The notes under the pieces were generated by a model. That model had not been told where the DNA came from. It searched no databases and saw nothing but the letters and a program-made list of their open reading frames with translations. Positions 1-11,605 of a stretch of 64,000 nt of DNA are shown here, piece by piece; within the stretch, counting starts at the first letter, position 1; each line of letters opens with the position of its first letter. Origin of the DNA: Strix aluco (lineage: Eukaryota > Chordata > Aves > Strigiformes > Strigidae); the NCBI RefSeq assembly GCF_031877795.1, contig NC_133955.1, positions 2,976,001-3,040,000 of the forward strand, read 5' to 3'. Made by a program: the position numbers and the translations under genes.

Positions 1-232
1 GCTCCGTTGCCCTTCTCTGGACACACTCGAGTCATTCAATGGCCTTTTTGGAGTGAGGGGCCCAAAACTGAACCCACTCATCGAGGGGCGGCCTCACCAG
101 TGCCGAGCACAGGGGTCAGATCCCTTCCCTGTCCCTGCTGGCCACACTATTTCTGATGCAAGCCAGGATACCATTGGCCTTATTGGCCACCTGGGCACAC
201 TGCTGGCTCCTGTTCAGCCGGCTGTCAATCAA
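1..232 (-). mobile_element. CR1 LINE fragment, cut by window start
   Basis: Reverse-complement match to the other CR1 copies here: it contains the block around ctcactccaaaaaggccatt in antisense and runs back to the segment for the gattgacagccggctgaac stretch. Its 3' end lies before base 1. The last bases show a small duplication of ggctgtcaatca (about 220-231 and 238-249), so the 5' truncation point is slightly rearranged. Confidence 0.9.
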
Positions 233-1395
233 TCAGCTGGCTGTCAATCAGCATTTACAGGTGACAAGAATAATGCTGGGTGTAAGGGACTCCGTTCTCC
301 ATTTTGGCTTTCCATATCTCCAACAGCAATCACAACGACATTTACTCCCCTATACCACAGGGTTTTTGGGAGAACTGTCAGCGTATATTGGTTATATCTG
401 GAAGGTACCAATGTGCAACCTCCTGGATACATTAGCATGCACAGGATTGGGAGCAATTAATTCCTTCTGAGCATAGCAATTATGGCAGGAGTACTTAAGG
501 CTCCCCTCAGCTGCTGCATGTTGGATTTCTGTAATATACATGGAGGCTGCTATGGCATACTCTTAAATACAAAAGCATTGCTTCACTTTCCTTCCTGCAG
601 AGGATTCCTGCGAGGCTAAGAGCTCATCGCAGGCCCTAGGATTTCAATTTGAAGAGCACTGGAGCCATTGAAGTGAAACATCTGTGTGACTGGAAACGCC
701 TAATTAATTCAGGCTCCCCCAAAGTTCAAATGTTCCAGTGATTGGAAACGCCTAATTAATTCAGGCTCCCCCAAAGTTCAAGCGTTCCAGCCTTACCAGT
801 AACTGCCGTTTTGTTATGCATATACTTATTTAGAAAACAAGGTCAAAAGATAAATTTCTTAGAGCAACTCAGCTCCCAAGGGCTTTTCGTTCATTAGTGG
901 TCAGTGGGAATCTCAAATAATTCCTGCTGTGAGGCTGGGTAGATGATGGTAAAAAGGACAACCAGTGATGCTCTGGTTCACAAGAGGCCTGGGCAGAGCT
1001 ACAGAGGTTTCTGCACCTTGGAGATACACCTGGCAAAGCTGGGGGCTGGGGGTCTGTCTGTGCAGAGCTACAGAAGGTGGAGAAGGTCTGGCTTTTGGGA
1101 GGGCGTTCCCCCAGCAGGCACAAGGAAGCTCCCACCCTGCAAGAGCAGCCAGAAGAGAAGGGACGCTGCTCCACCTCTGGTTTCCCATTTTAACAGTAAC
1201 TAGAAGAGCACATGGAGCTGGTAACCAAGAGGAAAGACGTCCTGGAAATCAACACAAAACCAACGCCCAAAGCTGGTAACAGCCTCTGCCTCGCCGTGCA
1301 CTGGTCTGCTGCAGCTCCTACCTGCCGTGAGCCAGGCTGTCCTGTGCTGCTCCACCCCGACCTGCTTCTCAGCCACGGGGTGTGAGCGCTGCTTC
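233..1395. other. Non-coding stretch, no gene recognised
   Basis: No exon with recognisable protein similarity was seen on either strand. It holds the 52-bp tandem duplication annotated separately. The final exon(s) of CRY4 could not be found here and may lie before base 1. Confidence 0.5.
686..789. repeat. Tandem duplication, two 52-bp units
   Basis: Units at 686-737 and 738-789 are identical except for about three substitutions. Each carries cctaattaattcaggctccc, with an AT-rich TAATTAATT core resembling a paired homeodomain site. The copies are adjacent without spacer. Confidence 0.9.
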
Positions 1396-1808
1396 ACAGA
1401 ATCACAGAATCACAGAATCATCTCGGTTGGAAAGGACCTTGAAGATCATCCAGTCCAACCATTAACCCAGCACTGCCAGTTCCCATCTACACCATATCTC
1501 TCAGTGCTATGTCGACCCTACTCTTGAACACCTCCAGGGATGGGGACTCCCCCCCTGCCCTGGGCAGCCCATTCCAACGCCCAACAACCCCTTCTGCAAA
1601 GAAATCCTTCCTAAGAGCCAGTCTGACCCTGCCCTGGCGCAGCTTGAGGCCATTCCCTCTTGTCCTGGCGCTGGTTCCTTGGCTCAAGAGACTCCTCCCC
1701 CCTCTCTGCACCCTCCTTTCAGGGAGTTGCAGAGGGCCATGAGGTCTCCCCTCAGCCTCCTCTTCTCCAGACTAAACCCCCCCAGTTCCCTCAGCCGCTC
1801 CTCGTACG
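1396..1808 (-). mobile_element. CR1 LINE, 5'-truncated
   Basis: Starts on the plus strand with the antisense of the CR1 3' terminus (three copies of the 8-bp cagaatca unit, then tctcggttgg) and reads back through the C-terminal part of the CR1 ORF2 to about the ccctcagccgctcc segment. Severely 5' truncated, as usual for CR1. This copy is more diverged than its relatives; the C-terminal peptide reads [17 protein letters not shown]. Confidence 0.92.
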
Positions 1809-3990
1809 ACAAAAATTTTTTCTTTCTGGGGAGCAAAAGCAATGGCAGTGCTTCCCTGCAGTTCACCAGCGGGAAGGGCTAATCCTGACCTGGTGCAACA
1901 CGGAGACTGTGGCCTTTACAGAACTAACCAAGGACATTTCAGTGGATTCGCACCAGGGCAAATGCTTGCAGCTTTTCTTAAAATAAATAGCATCTAAGAT
2001 AGACCATGTGACACACTCTTCAGAAGTGCCTATTTCTCTCCATCAAAGCATAAGAGCTCCCATTTAAACATAAGCTTATAAGAGAGTCCAGAGACACTTT
2101 AGAGCAAGCGTAAAGCACAAGATGTTCAGATACTATTTAAAGCCGAGACAGATAAATGCAAAGGCAACAACTGAGAGTCATCCAACAGTTTTAGGACATG
2201 AAGTTCAGGCAAAAATATGTACTCTGAAATTAGACTCCAGTAAAAAACTCTAAAGGAGAATTGACAGAAGTTAGGCTGCTAGATGAATCCATTTTCAGAA
2301 GATAAATGCATGACTTCTGTTGGAAGTGTGATACTTCCATCTCACACATGTAATTATTTTGGACAGTTAGCAGCAGCTAAATCCTTAGCAAGGTATCTTA
2401 ATGAATTACCTTGATACACCCCGCTTGCTTCTGCTCCTCTTCAGAGGCTCTCCAGGGCTCGTAGATGTTCTTGGAGGGAAAGTTCTTTAGTATAGGCAAG
2501 TATTTCCTACAAAACAGGAATAGTGTGGGGTCTTATAATCCTGCAGACAAATACTCATACATTTAAGAGAAGTGTAAACCAACCTGTGCTATATTAATTC
2601 TTGGTGATCATACTGATACCTCAATCCATGGGAAAGTTCTGATCCATTTCGGACAAAAAACCCTGGTTTTACGTTCTGAAACCTCCGTAGGGTGATATCT
2701 TCCAATAGTTAACTTTACAGCATAGAATAAATGGGTTGATTTAAACATTCCTTCAGTTTTGACTTCATCCAAAATATTTTGTTTTTTAACATTTTCACTG
2801 ACATTTCATCCTGAGCTTTAATACCTTTCAAAAATAAACTAATTTCAAAAAATCTAAAAAAATCTTACAGAATGGGAAAGTAATTTTCTGTCCCACTCTG
2901 TCAGGTATGTCAGCATGGGCTTCCCCTTGACAAGACACAAAGCTAGACAGGATGTGAGGAAGAGGAGATGTGGGGAAATGGGGTTGTTTGCTCGACATCA
3001 ACAGAGTCTTGCGGTCAGCTGTAAAATCACCCACTACTTATGGGAAAGCCCATCAGTACCTCATCAAGAGATAAGGAAACTGAGACTCTGAAGCAAAGAG
3101 AACTCACTCGGAGTGGAAAATAAAATCTAAGTCTCTGAAATTAAGCAGACCACCTACAAAACCAAGAAACACAGCACAGACTGGAGCCAGGGGCAGACGT
3201 GGGAAGTTTTACTCAAGTCCTTTAGAAAGAGGAGGCAGCTCCGTGATCAAACACGGTGCTGGAGCCACCAGGAGCTCACAAATCACTACAACGCCCTGAT
3301 CAGTCATCACCTGTGCAACCATGGGTATTCTCCGCTCCTCTGTGCCTCAGTTTCCTTAGGTGTTCAATAAAACCATTGCTATGACCCCCGTTTCACAGGG
3401 GGATGTGTTTCACACAGACCGAGTTCATCAGCTCCCGCTGTAAGAGGAGCTGGGGAAGCGCTAACAGAGCAGATGGCGCCAGGCCATCACCCTACCAGAG
3501 GTACTGCCCCTCGGGGTCCGTGTGCTTCCCAAAGCGGACGGGGCAGAAGATTCCACCTGGTGGAAGAACGCACTGGCTGACAGCCACATCCAGTTCCCTG
3601 CGTTGATGCTGTAGTCAGCATCTAAAAGCAGCTCTTCAAACACCTGCGCTTCAGGGATGGCAAGACAAAGAGAGAAACACCCTGAAATGGCTGTGTTTGT
3701 GGCAAGAAAACACTCAAACAGGCTGCGAGGTGAAGGGCGAAGCTTGGCACTGTGCTGGTCTGGGCTGCCCTTCCCACAGGGCACACAGGGAAGGGTCTCC
3801 AGCAAGACACTTTGTCAAAAGGAAGCTAGAGCAGGACCTTGTGATGGAGCAACAAAAGTCTGGCTTTGAGGGCTGCTGCAGACTGAGCAGGGCTCAAATA
3901 TCCTCATCGTCTGAAATCATCAGGCCTTGGGGATGGGAACGACCTCTCACTGCTGCACCGAGCACAGCAGGGCTCAGACTTGAGCGAGAG

Positions 3991-4040
3991 ACCACGAGAT
4001 TTCATAAACCACGAGATTTCATAAACCACGAGATTTCTAG
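3991..4040. repeat. Short tandem repeat, three 17-bp units
   Basis: The unit accacgagatttcataa occurs at 3991 and 4008 and, with a changed end, at 4025. It lies in a CRY4 intron between the exons at 4157 and 3643. Confidence 0.9.
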
Positions 4041-4649
4041 TGAGGCTCAGTAACAAAGCACTGCTCTGCAGTACCACCTCCCACTGCCAGGCTCCCATTT
4101 CACAGGGGTTTCTCAAGGTCAGCCAGAACATAGAAAACAAAAAACCAGAAGTGAACCTCCATGCCCTCTTCCCAGCTGATCCAAAGGTCCCCCCGCGTCA
4201 GGAAGCAGGCGACTGCGTGCCGAGCAAGGTGATGGATCCAGCCTTCCTGGCGCAGCTGGGTCATAATCGCATCAATCCACAGGAACCCTGTCTGTGCCTG
4301 CAGCAGAAAAGAACCATCAGCCCTCCCGCACAAAGCTTCAGAACTTCTTTCCTACACGCTGCTGTAAGCCCCACCTCAAATAGCCAGCAGAGACCAATCC
4401 CAAGGCAACAGAAAAACTCTAAACTGAAACTTAACAATTGTGGCAAGGCATCTTGTTACCGTTCTCCATTTGTGGAGCCTCTCTGCATCCTCATACCAAC
4501 TGATCTGAAGGCAGATGGGGTTCCCAACCATTCTGGTGAAGTTTGGTGTTGCTGTATAGAAGAATTCCCTCCACAGAAGCTGCTCTTGGAGCAACACCAG
4601 GGGCAGAGAGTGATGCTTGGCCTGCAAAAGACACGAGGTGAAAGTTCAG

Positions 4650-4670
4650 AGAATCACAGAATCATCTCGG
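4650..4670 (-). mobile_element. CR1 3'-terminal fragment, 21 bp
   Basis: The run gaatcacagaatcatctcgg equals the antisense CR1 3' end seen at 1410 and 7090. It lies about 27 bp upstream, in CRY4 orientation, of the splice acceptor at 4623-4622, in the short intron from which a coding exon is missing. Only the tail is left, so this is either an extreme 5' truncation or a deletion scar. Confidence 0.7.
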
Positions 4671-5159
4671 CCACGTCTCACCCGTGGGTGCTGTGAAGCT
4701 CCGCTCTCCCCAGAGACCCGGGTGATTTTGTAACACGGGGAACAGCTCTCTTGGTTCAACACCACCACACCGAAGATCTTTTCCACTTTATGACGTTGGG
4801 AGTGGGTAAAGCATCTGCTTTAAAGCAGCCAGCACCAAGGCAGACTTGGCTGCCAAGAGCTGAGCCCCGGTGGGGAAAAACTCAGCTAGAGCTGGAACAG
4901 CTGAGTGGTTTCTTGAGGTCTAGACACAACCACACATAAAAGGAGCAAGGTGGACACTAAGCTCAGCCCGTCTAGAACCACCATCATCACCCATGTAAAA
5001 TCAAGGCTGACCTGGTCAGTCAAGTGTTGCTCCAGGCGCTGTAGCCCTTCAGTCTCCCCTCCTCTCCAGGGGGAAAAGCTTTTTGGGGGGATCTTTAAAT
5101 CCACGGGGAGAGGCGCAATGTAACACTCAGCCAGGCCCGGGTCAGGGGGCCTACATCTC

Positions 5160-7046
5160 CTAATGTGAAAGAGAGGCCCCTTGCAAAGAGGGAACCGGAG
5201 CCAGAAGAGGGAGGAAGATCCCTGCCCGTTGCACACGCCAAGGTCTCCTCTGTCGCGGCACAGCCAGAGCAGAGGGGAACGAAAGCACAGCCAGAAATCC
5301 CAGGCTGCACTCTCCTTGGGGAAGAAAGAGCTCGTCCTGCAATCACTGCAGGTAATTCTAGCCTGAACTGGGGGAAGAGGAACAGACCCACCAAATTACA
5401 GCGCTCAGAGCCGTCAGCTGCAGCCCCCACAGCTCAGACATCCCTCTCGCTTCCCATCCACTACATAAGACCCGGAGGCGCCTCCTCTGCAGCTTCCCGC
5501 AGATGTTTCATCCACCCCTGGGAGGAAGTTAAGAGCCTCCTCAGACTCTAAACATAATTATGGGGCTCTGGTTCTGCCTCCCAAGGCTGTTCCAACTCCC
5601 GTGCCTCTGAGGAGAGGTTTCACAGGGAAGGAGGCAGATCAGCTCCCTGGGCTGCCTCCCCCAGCTGGTCCTTCCTAACCACGGTGGGGGCTCCCCAAGC
5701 CCACACCTCTGAGCAGTCCCCCCACATCTCTCCTGCAGCCTCCGCTGCTGAGGCTGCCCCAAAGCCTCTGCCCGTTATGAGGTGGAAGAGCATCAGGGTA
5801 TGTTTTTTCACCCCCTGTAGAACACAGAGGAGGAAGTTCCAGGAAGTGTCAGTGGTACGCAGACTTCTCAGAAACCATGAATCAACTCAGATATCAACAG
5901 AGATCCTCCTACTTACCTAGAAAAAACTGAGCTTAGCTCTGTTGCAGGCACCTACAGAAGAAGGGGCTAGTGCAGCTCTCAGAGCACTGACATAGCACAG
6001 GCCTGCTGGGAAGCATGTGAACCACTTATCTCTCACCCCCATTAATTTAAAAAGTGCAAATAAATAAATTAGGGAAGAAAGGGGGAAAAAAAAAAAAAAC
6101 AGTGCAAGAAAAAATATAGGAACTGATATATCCCCATACTTACAGGAGTTTTATCATCGGACTACCTGAGGACAACATTCAGAATTAACAGGATTCCCCC
6201 AAGATGGGAAGACCTAAGCCTACATTGCCGACACAGAGCTGAGGTCACAGAGGAGGCACCTGACACAGAAGTCCCAAGTATCTGCAGTCCCATCCCAGTG
6301 GCCAGCTCTCCCCTAGCCCAGTCTTACCTCCCTTTGGATCACTGACCTCTCCTCATGCAGAGCTAAACATAAGACATCCTCGACTCTGAGCTTCTTCTCA
6401 AGTCCTGGGAGACGTGAGCTTCGTCCCTCCTTCCCATACAGCAGAGGGGAGGAGAGAAAAGGTTTAAAGCCAGAAGGGAATGGTATAATTATTCTATTAA
6501 ACCTCCTGCAGAAAACAAACTACGGTGGTTTATCCAATTCCTGCCCTAAATCTTGATTTGAGAGGAATCTAGAGCATGCCTTTGAGAAGGAGACCTGTAA
6601 TTCCTTAGTCATTCCTCTGTTAAACTTCTACGTGCCTTAAAAGTTTGTCTCAATGTGCCTTGCAAAAGCTTAAGTCTTTGGGCTGTGTCACCTGTCATCT
6701 GCTCTCCCCTCTCGATAGCAGAATCACATCCCCGGTACGTACAATCGATAACCCTCCACACACAGAAGGAATGCAACGTAACATCTGAACCACCTGTTAG
6801 GTGTTGGAAATGTGAGAAAAGCAAAATAGTGAGAAATCTGTAAAACACACATTTCCTTGACACAGGGTGCCCAGAGCAAGCACAGGACGGGATGGAGGTC
6901 CAGTGATTTGTGTTTGTTGTGGCGCCAAGCAGGAATGCGAAGCGAGGTGGAGGCCGTGTGGTCCCTTTCTTTCACTCATTTCAAGGACAGATTTATCTCC
7001 TGCTCTACTCTTTTCTCTCAAGGGATGATTTTTGCAGTAGCCTGCT
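5160..7046. other. CRY4 intronic sequence, nothing else recognised
   Basis: Part of the roughly 3.3-kb intron between CRY4 exons ending at 8424 and starting at 5159. It contains a 20-bp A tract near 6082-6100 and no exon-like sequence. The missing flavin-loop exon was looked for here on the minus strand and not seen. Confidence 0.5.
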
Positions 7047-7757
7047 GGCCTTGTTCCTCATCCTCCCTTTTTTCTCACAAAACAGAATCACAGAATCACA
7101 GAATCATCTCGGTTGGAAAAGACCTTGAAGATCCTCCAGTCCAACCACTGACCTAACACTGACCGTTCCCAACTCCACCAGATCCCTCAGCGCTGGGTCA
7201 ACCCGACTCTTCAACCCCTCCAGGGATGGGGACTCCCCCCCTGCCCTGGGCAGCCCATTCCAACGCCCAACAGCCCCTTCTGCAAAGAAATCCTTCCTAA
7301 GAGCCAGTCTGACCCTGCCCTGGCGCAGCTTGAGGCCATTCCCTCTTGGCCTGGCGCTGGTTCCTTGGCTCAAGAGACTCCTCCCCCCTCTCTGTACCCT
7401 CCTTTCAGGGAGTTGCAGAGGGCCAGGAGGTCTCCCCTCAGCCTCCTCTTCTCCACACTAAACCCCCCCAGTTCCCTCAGCCGCTCCCCATCAGACCTGT
7501 GCTCCAGACCCTGCACCAGCTCCGTTGCCCTTCTCTGGACACGCTCGAGTCATTCAATGGCCTTTTTGGAGTGAGGGGCCCAAAACTGAACCCACTCATC
7601 AAGGGGCGGCCTCACCAGTGCCGAGCACAGGGGTCAGATCCCTTCCCTGTCCCTGCTGGCCACACTATTTCTGATGCAAGCCAGGATGCCATTGGCCCAG
7701 CTGCACCCCTCGCATCGAGCCGGCCTTGTTCCTCATCCTCCCTTTTTTCCCACAAAA
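7047..7757. repeat. 36-bp direct repeats flanking a CR1 insertion
   Basis: Positions 7047-7082 and 7722-7757 share 36 bp with one mismatch (ggccttgttcctcatcctcc onward, ending cacaaaa). They bracket the CR1 copy at 7083-7699. On the right a further 13-bp cagctgcacccct occurs both between the CR1 and the repeat (about 7698) and after it (about 7760), so the right flank is duplicated as well. Confidence 0.9.
7083..7699 (-). mobile_element. CR1 LINE, 5'-truncated, with target duplication
   Basis: Begins with the antisense CR1 terminus (cagaatca units, then tctcggttgg) and continues through the ORF2 C-terminus to the segment for gccaatggcatcctggc. Very similar to the copies at 12.4, 44.0 and 63.3 kb, so comparatively young. 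It sits within a CRY4 intron in the same sense as CRY4. Confidence 0.95.
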
Positions 7758-9903
7758 ACCAGCTGCACCCCTGGCACCAAGGAACGTGCTGTGTCGTTAC
7801 TCAGAAGATAATGGCTTGACCACAGTTCCACCCACTCACACATACAAACCAGGATAAATACTACCCCGAGTTTGTACCTAACTTTGAGGTACTATAATCC
7901 GACACCAAATCAGAGGACAGATTGATGGGTTTGTGCTCTCGGCCCCCCACAGAAGGGACGCCTTTTGGTAAGATTTCCTCGGCTTTGCTGAGTGTTTACC
8001 CGGGAACTGTGTGTGTGTGATTGTAATCCTTTTTCTTTTGTGTAGTGCTCTAGAGCCAACCTGCAGCTTGTGCATTTATCGCAGGCAATCTTAAAGAATC
8101 AGTAGATGTTGCATAAAAATATACCACACTCTTCATGAACCTGACTGCTTCTCTTGAACGCAACCGGACCTACAGCCCACGGGCTGTTTGGGCTGGGTCA
8201 GACCTGTAGCCACGGCAATAATTGGCATAGCTACTAAGAGATAAGTCCAGCCACCCCTAGCTGCCCTAATCTCTGAGGACTGGCTAAAACGCAAGGGGAT
8301 TTATCTCTTACCAAATTTATTCTCACCCTAAATGCAATACCACCTCATTATCATTTGGCCTTGGCTCTTCTTTGGGGCAGAGAAAAAGGAGTTGGAATTT
8401 CCTGCTGGCTAGCTGTAACTTACTGGAAGTCTTCAGCTGTAAGGTTTCGGACAGGCACCTCAGGGTCACCGAGCAGAGACAGAATGTGGAGGAACCTCTT
8501 GTACATTAATGGGGGAGTCCCACCCAATAAAACAAGATCACTTTTCACCATAATATAAACCAAGAAGGAAGCTGGAGCTGCCAGTGGATATGAAGGTGAC
8601 AACACAGGCTGGAACAGCCCTAATTCATGCAACTGAATGTGGAAATTACAGATTTTACAAGTAAAACTTCCCTGGGTGAAGGTACATCCATCCCAAGAGC
8701 AATCTCTCAGAACTTAAGACAACAGAATTGGGACCAGGATGCCGGCCACAGCTTCAACGGGGCAGCTCTGTACAGCCAGCCGTAGCCAGGACAGCAGAGG
8801 TGACACCTCTGGGGCTGCCACAGGCAGGCAGGTCACAAAAAACAGGTTCAGGGCAGTAAATAACTCTTCTGTGTGAGCAACCACCTGTGCAGACAGCTTG
8901 AATTCACAACTGCAAGTCACATAGATGCACTCATTTATGTAAATTAGGGGCTTTCCACAATTGGAGAGTTAAGGCTGGTTTAGCTATTACTGATTACCTC
9001 CCTATTATTATTAATTTCAATATCTTCAGTCATTCAGCTCTGAATACCAGCTTGGATCCAAGTGTATCCAGGCACCAGGGAAAGTTGATTAGAAAGATAA
9101 AAACAAAACTGACACAAAAAAATGTATAGAAAAGTCATATTAAATGTGTTAAAGAATTGCTTCCACTCTGTTTAAAAGACTAATGTAAGTTTTTAAGTAA
9201 ATTAAACTGCCCAAAAGGAAAAAATTAACAAACTCTCAGTCTCAAATCACAGCCCAACATCCGAACACCTGTGCAAAATCTCTTCTGTCACTTCCAGCAG
9301 ACCGACATACAAAAATTCTCCAGCAAACAGTGCCATGTTCATCTCAGATAGTCCAATCTTCTCAAAAAGAACCCATCAGGATCCAGAAAGACCAAGATAT
9401 TTGGCCTTTTCTCCCTCATGCTTGCTAAATCTAAAACAAACCTTCCTGGAGACACCTCCCTGGTCTGCAGGACAGTCACCTTTTGGTATCACACAGACTG
9501 TGGCCCACCAGAGAAAGCACCTCAAACCCCAGCTCATCTCCCAGACGTCGTACGTTGGCCTCCATCTCCTCGTAAAACGGTTCCATCTCTGCATCCAGAG
9601 CCACTTGCATGATATTCCACTTCTGGATGTGATCTCTAAGAACAGACTCGTACTCTCCTTGAATAACCAGCAGGCAAGAGCCCAGCTCACACAAGTTTTT
9701 CTGGAGATCCTCCAGCAGAAAATGCCACCGCAGGGCCCCTGTGTGCATCACGGATATCATGAACTTTCTGCCCAGGGTGTAGACAGGGTAGATGACCTCC
9801 GAGGACTCCAGCGCGGCCAGCAGCGTTGGGTTGTCATGAAGCCAAAGTCCCTTCCAGAAAAGATGAACGGTGCGATGCAGCATCCTGGCTGTTCTCCTCG
9901 GAC

Positions 9904-11600
9904 CTGCGCAAAGAGGAAGGGAGCCCCTGGCTTTTGGGATACACGATGCCTATATAAAGAACAAGGTCAATTAACAATTAGAAATGGAGCTCCAAACAGC
10001 CCTCATCTCTTTTTACCACAAATCTCTCCAGCTTTTTGATAAGTTTTTCTGAGAGAAAAGCAGAAACGGGACCAAACCGCTCTCCTCCGTCTCCTCAGCC
10101 ACGTCCCACCATCCAGCAGCAGCATCACCATCTCGCCCCACAGAAAATGGCTTCTTCCCCAAATGCCCTTTAATTAAATCCCTAAATTAAATTACATCCC
10201 AATACCACACACCAGAAGGAAGGAATCCAAACAGACAGGGCTGACAGAGCTCTATTTACTGCAAAAGCATTTTATAACCCCACAGATGTGACCATCAGCA
10301 AACCTTCTGCAAGTCAACGGCGCGAAGATGATTTCGGGAAGCTCTACCTCTGTTCATACACCACAGGCTGCAGGGAGAACAGCTCTGCAGGAGCCCTCAG
10401 CTCATCAGAGACCTGATACAACACTCACTCTGGCAGCGAGAAGACTTTCTAGATTTCAGCAGGAGACATCTGAAGGACACAGCATGTTTCCTTACTAACA
10501 AGACTGTTAAGGCTTCAGGTGAAACAATGGAAAGCAAAGCACAGTCCAACCAGTACTGACACAAGAACGTAATATCTCAATTTATTGGTTTGCCACAGAT
10601 TTTATCGACCTTTCCTAGCCCCAGGAGACCTCATGGTGCTTCTAAGTATCAGGAGAAAAGCCCTTCTCTCTCCGCAGCAGAGCTTGGTAGCAATAACTGC
10701 ACAAAACTCCTCTTTTTCTAAGCCGGGGCTGATGTAGGGATTAGCACAAATTCATTCCCCTTCGACCTCCTTCAGCTGAGTTTAGAGGACAGGCAGGAGG
10801 GCTGATCTTGGCTCTAAGTCTGGGATAGCTCCGGGCAGTCTGAGAAACTGCCCCCCAACTGCTGGCTGCTCTGCTCCCGGGGCGATGGACTCAGCAGACA
10901 GAAACGACGAGCCCAGCTGCCACCTTGTGTTTGTACCAAACCCAGCAGCATCTCCTCAACTTGCTCTCTCCCACATAAAAGGCGGAAGCTCAACGCTCAC
11001 CTCCGAGGTGGGTCCACGGCTGCTTCTAATTTCAAGTGTTACCACCCAGAGAAGAATTAAGAGATTAGGAATTAGCAAAGAACCAAACAACAACCTCTAA
11101 TGCAGTTCAGCTCTTCCAGCCAAGAGGCTCCCCTCACACCCTCCCAAATGGCTGCAATAGGTGACGTGGCCCCTTGTCCCTGCTCACTCAACCCACAATC
11201 CGCAGCTTTACTCAGACGATCTGACTTGCTCTGCTCCCAAAAACACTCATCAGCATCACCGAGACAAACCCAGCTGTGCTCCCAGGCACGCCGCAACCCC
11301 CCGATAAGCAAACCCTGCAACCTGGCGGGCGCTGGGCAGCGCTGTGCGTAGCCAAACACGGGGAGCTGGGCTTTGTGGGGTGCTCTGCCCTGCACCTCGG
11401 CTGGAGCACCACCCTGCCCACACGTCCTGGGAGAACAGGAAAAAGGAGGCGACTCTCCTGCCGCTCGAGGGAGCACCCAGCTGGCACTTTTGGGTAGCAA
11501 ACCATGCGAAGGGTGCTAGAAGAGTCCCCTGCATCCCATGGCAGGAGCACAGGACCAGCCCGCACCAGTTGGCCTCACCAAGGGGCTACCCCAAGGCCAG
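9904..11600. other. Upstream region of CRY4, no gene recognised
   Basis: Unspliced 5' UTR exons of CRY4 should lie between here and the CpG island at 14 kb, but none can be fixed from sequence alone. No protein-like exon was recognised on either strand. Confidence 0.4.
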
Positions 11601-11605
11601 GGCTC

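Larger units (their letters stand above)
2410..9903 (-). pseudogene. CRY4: Cryptochrome 4, decaying gene with seven surviving coding exons
   Basis: Seven exons match the cryptochrome/photolyase family in correct order: 9903-9480 (ATG at 9883; in-exon start reads MLHRTVHLF), 8540-8424, 5159-5012, 4621-4460, 4297-4157, 3643-3496 and 2506-2410. A splice acceptor at 9904-9905 implies an upstream 5' UTR exon. Phases agree across all junctions. Functional CRY4 is a flavoprotein of the photolyase fold, proposed as a light and magnetic sensor in birds. Retained: the [20 protein letters not shown] and [14 protein letters not shown] blocks. Damage: (a) no exon for the TGLSPYF flavin-loop segment between 5012 and 4621; (b) a net 4-nt deletion at about 3552-3556, shifting frame and predicting a stop in the next exon; (c) three-residue losses in the first exon (after WHFLL) and in REFFYT-ATPNF; (d) FRKGLRLHDN has become FWKGLWLHDN and GFPWIDA has become GFLWIDA. 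The donor after 4157 (gttcac) and acceptor before 8540 are weak. The C-terminal exon(s) were not found. Gene identity is near certain; loss of function is inferred. Confidence 0.9.
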
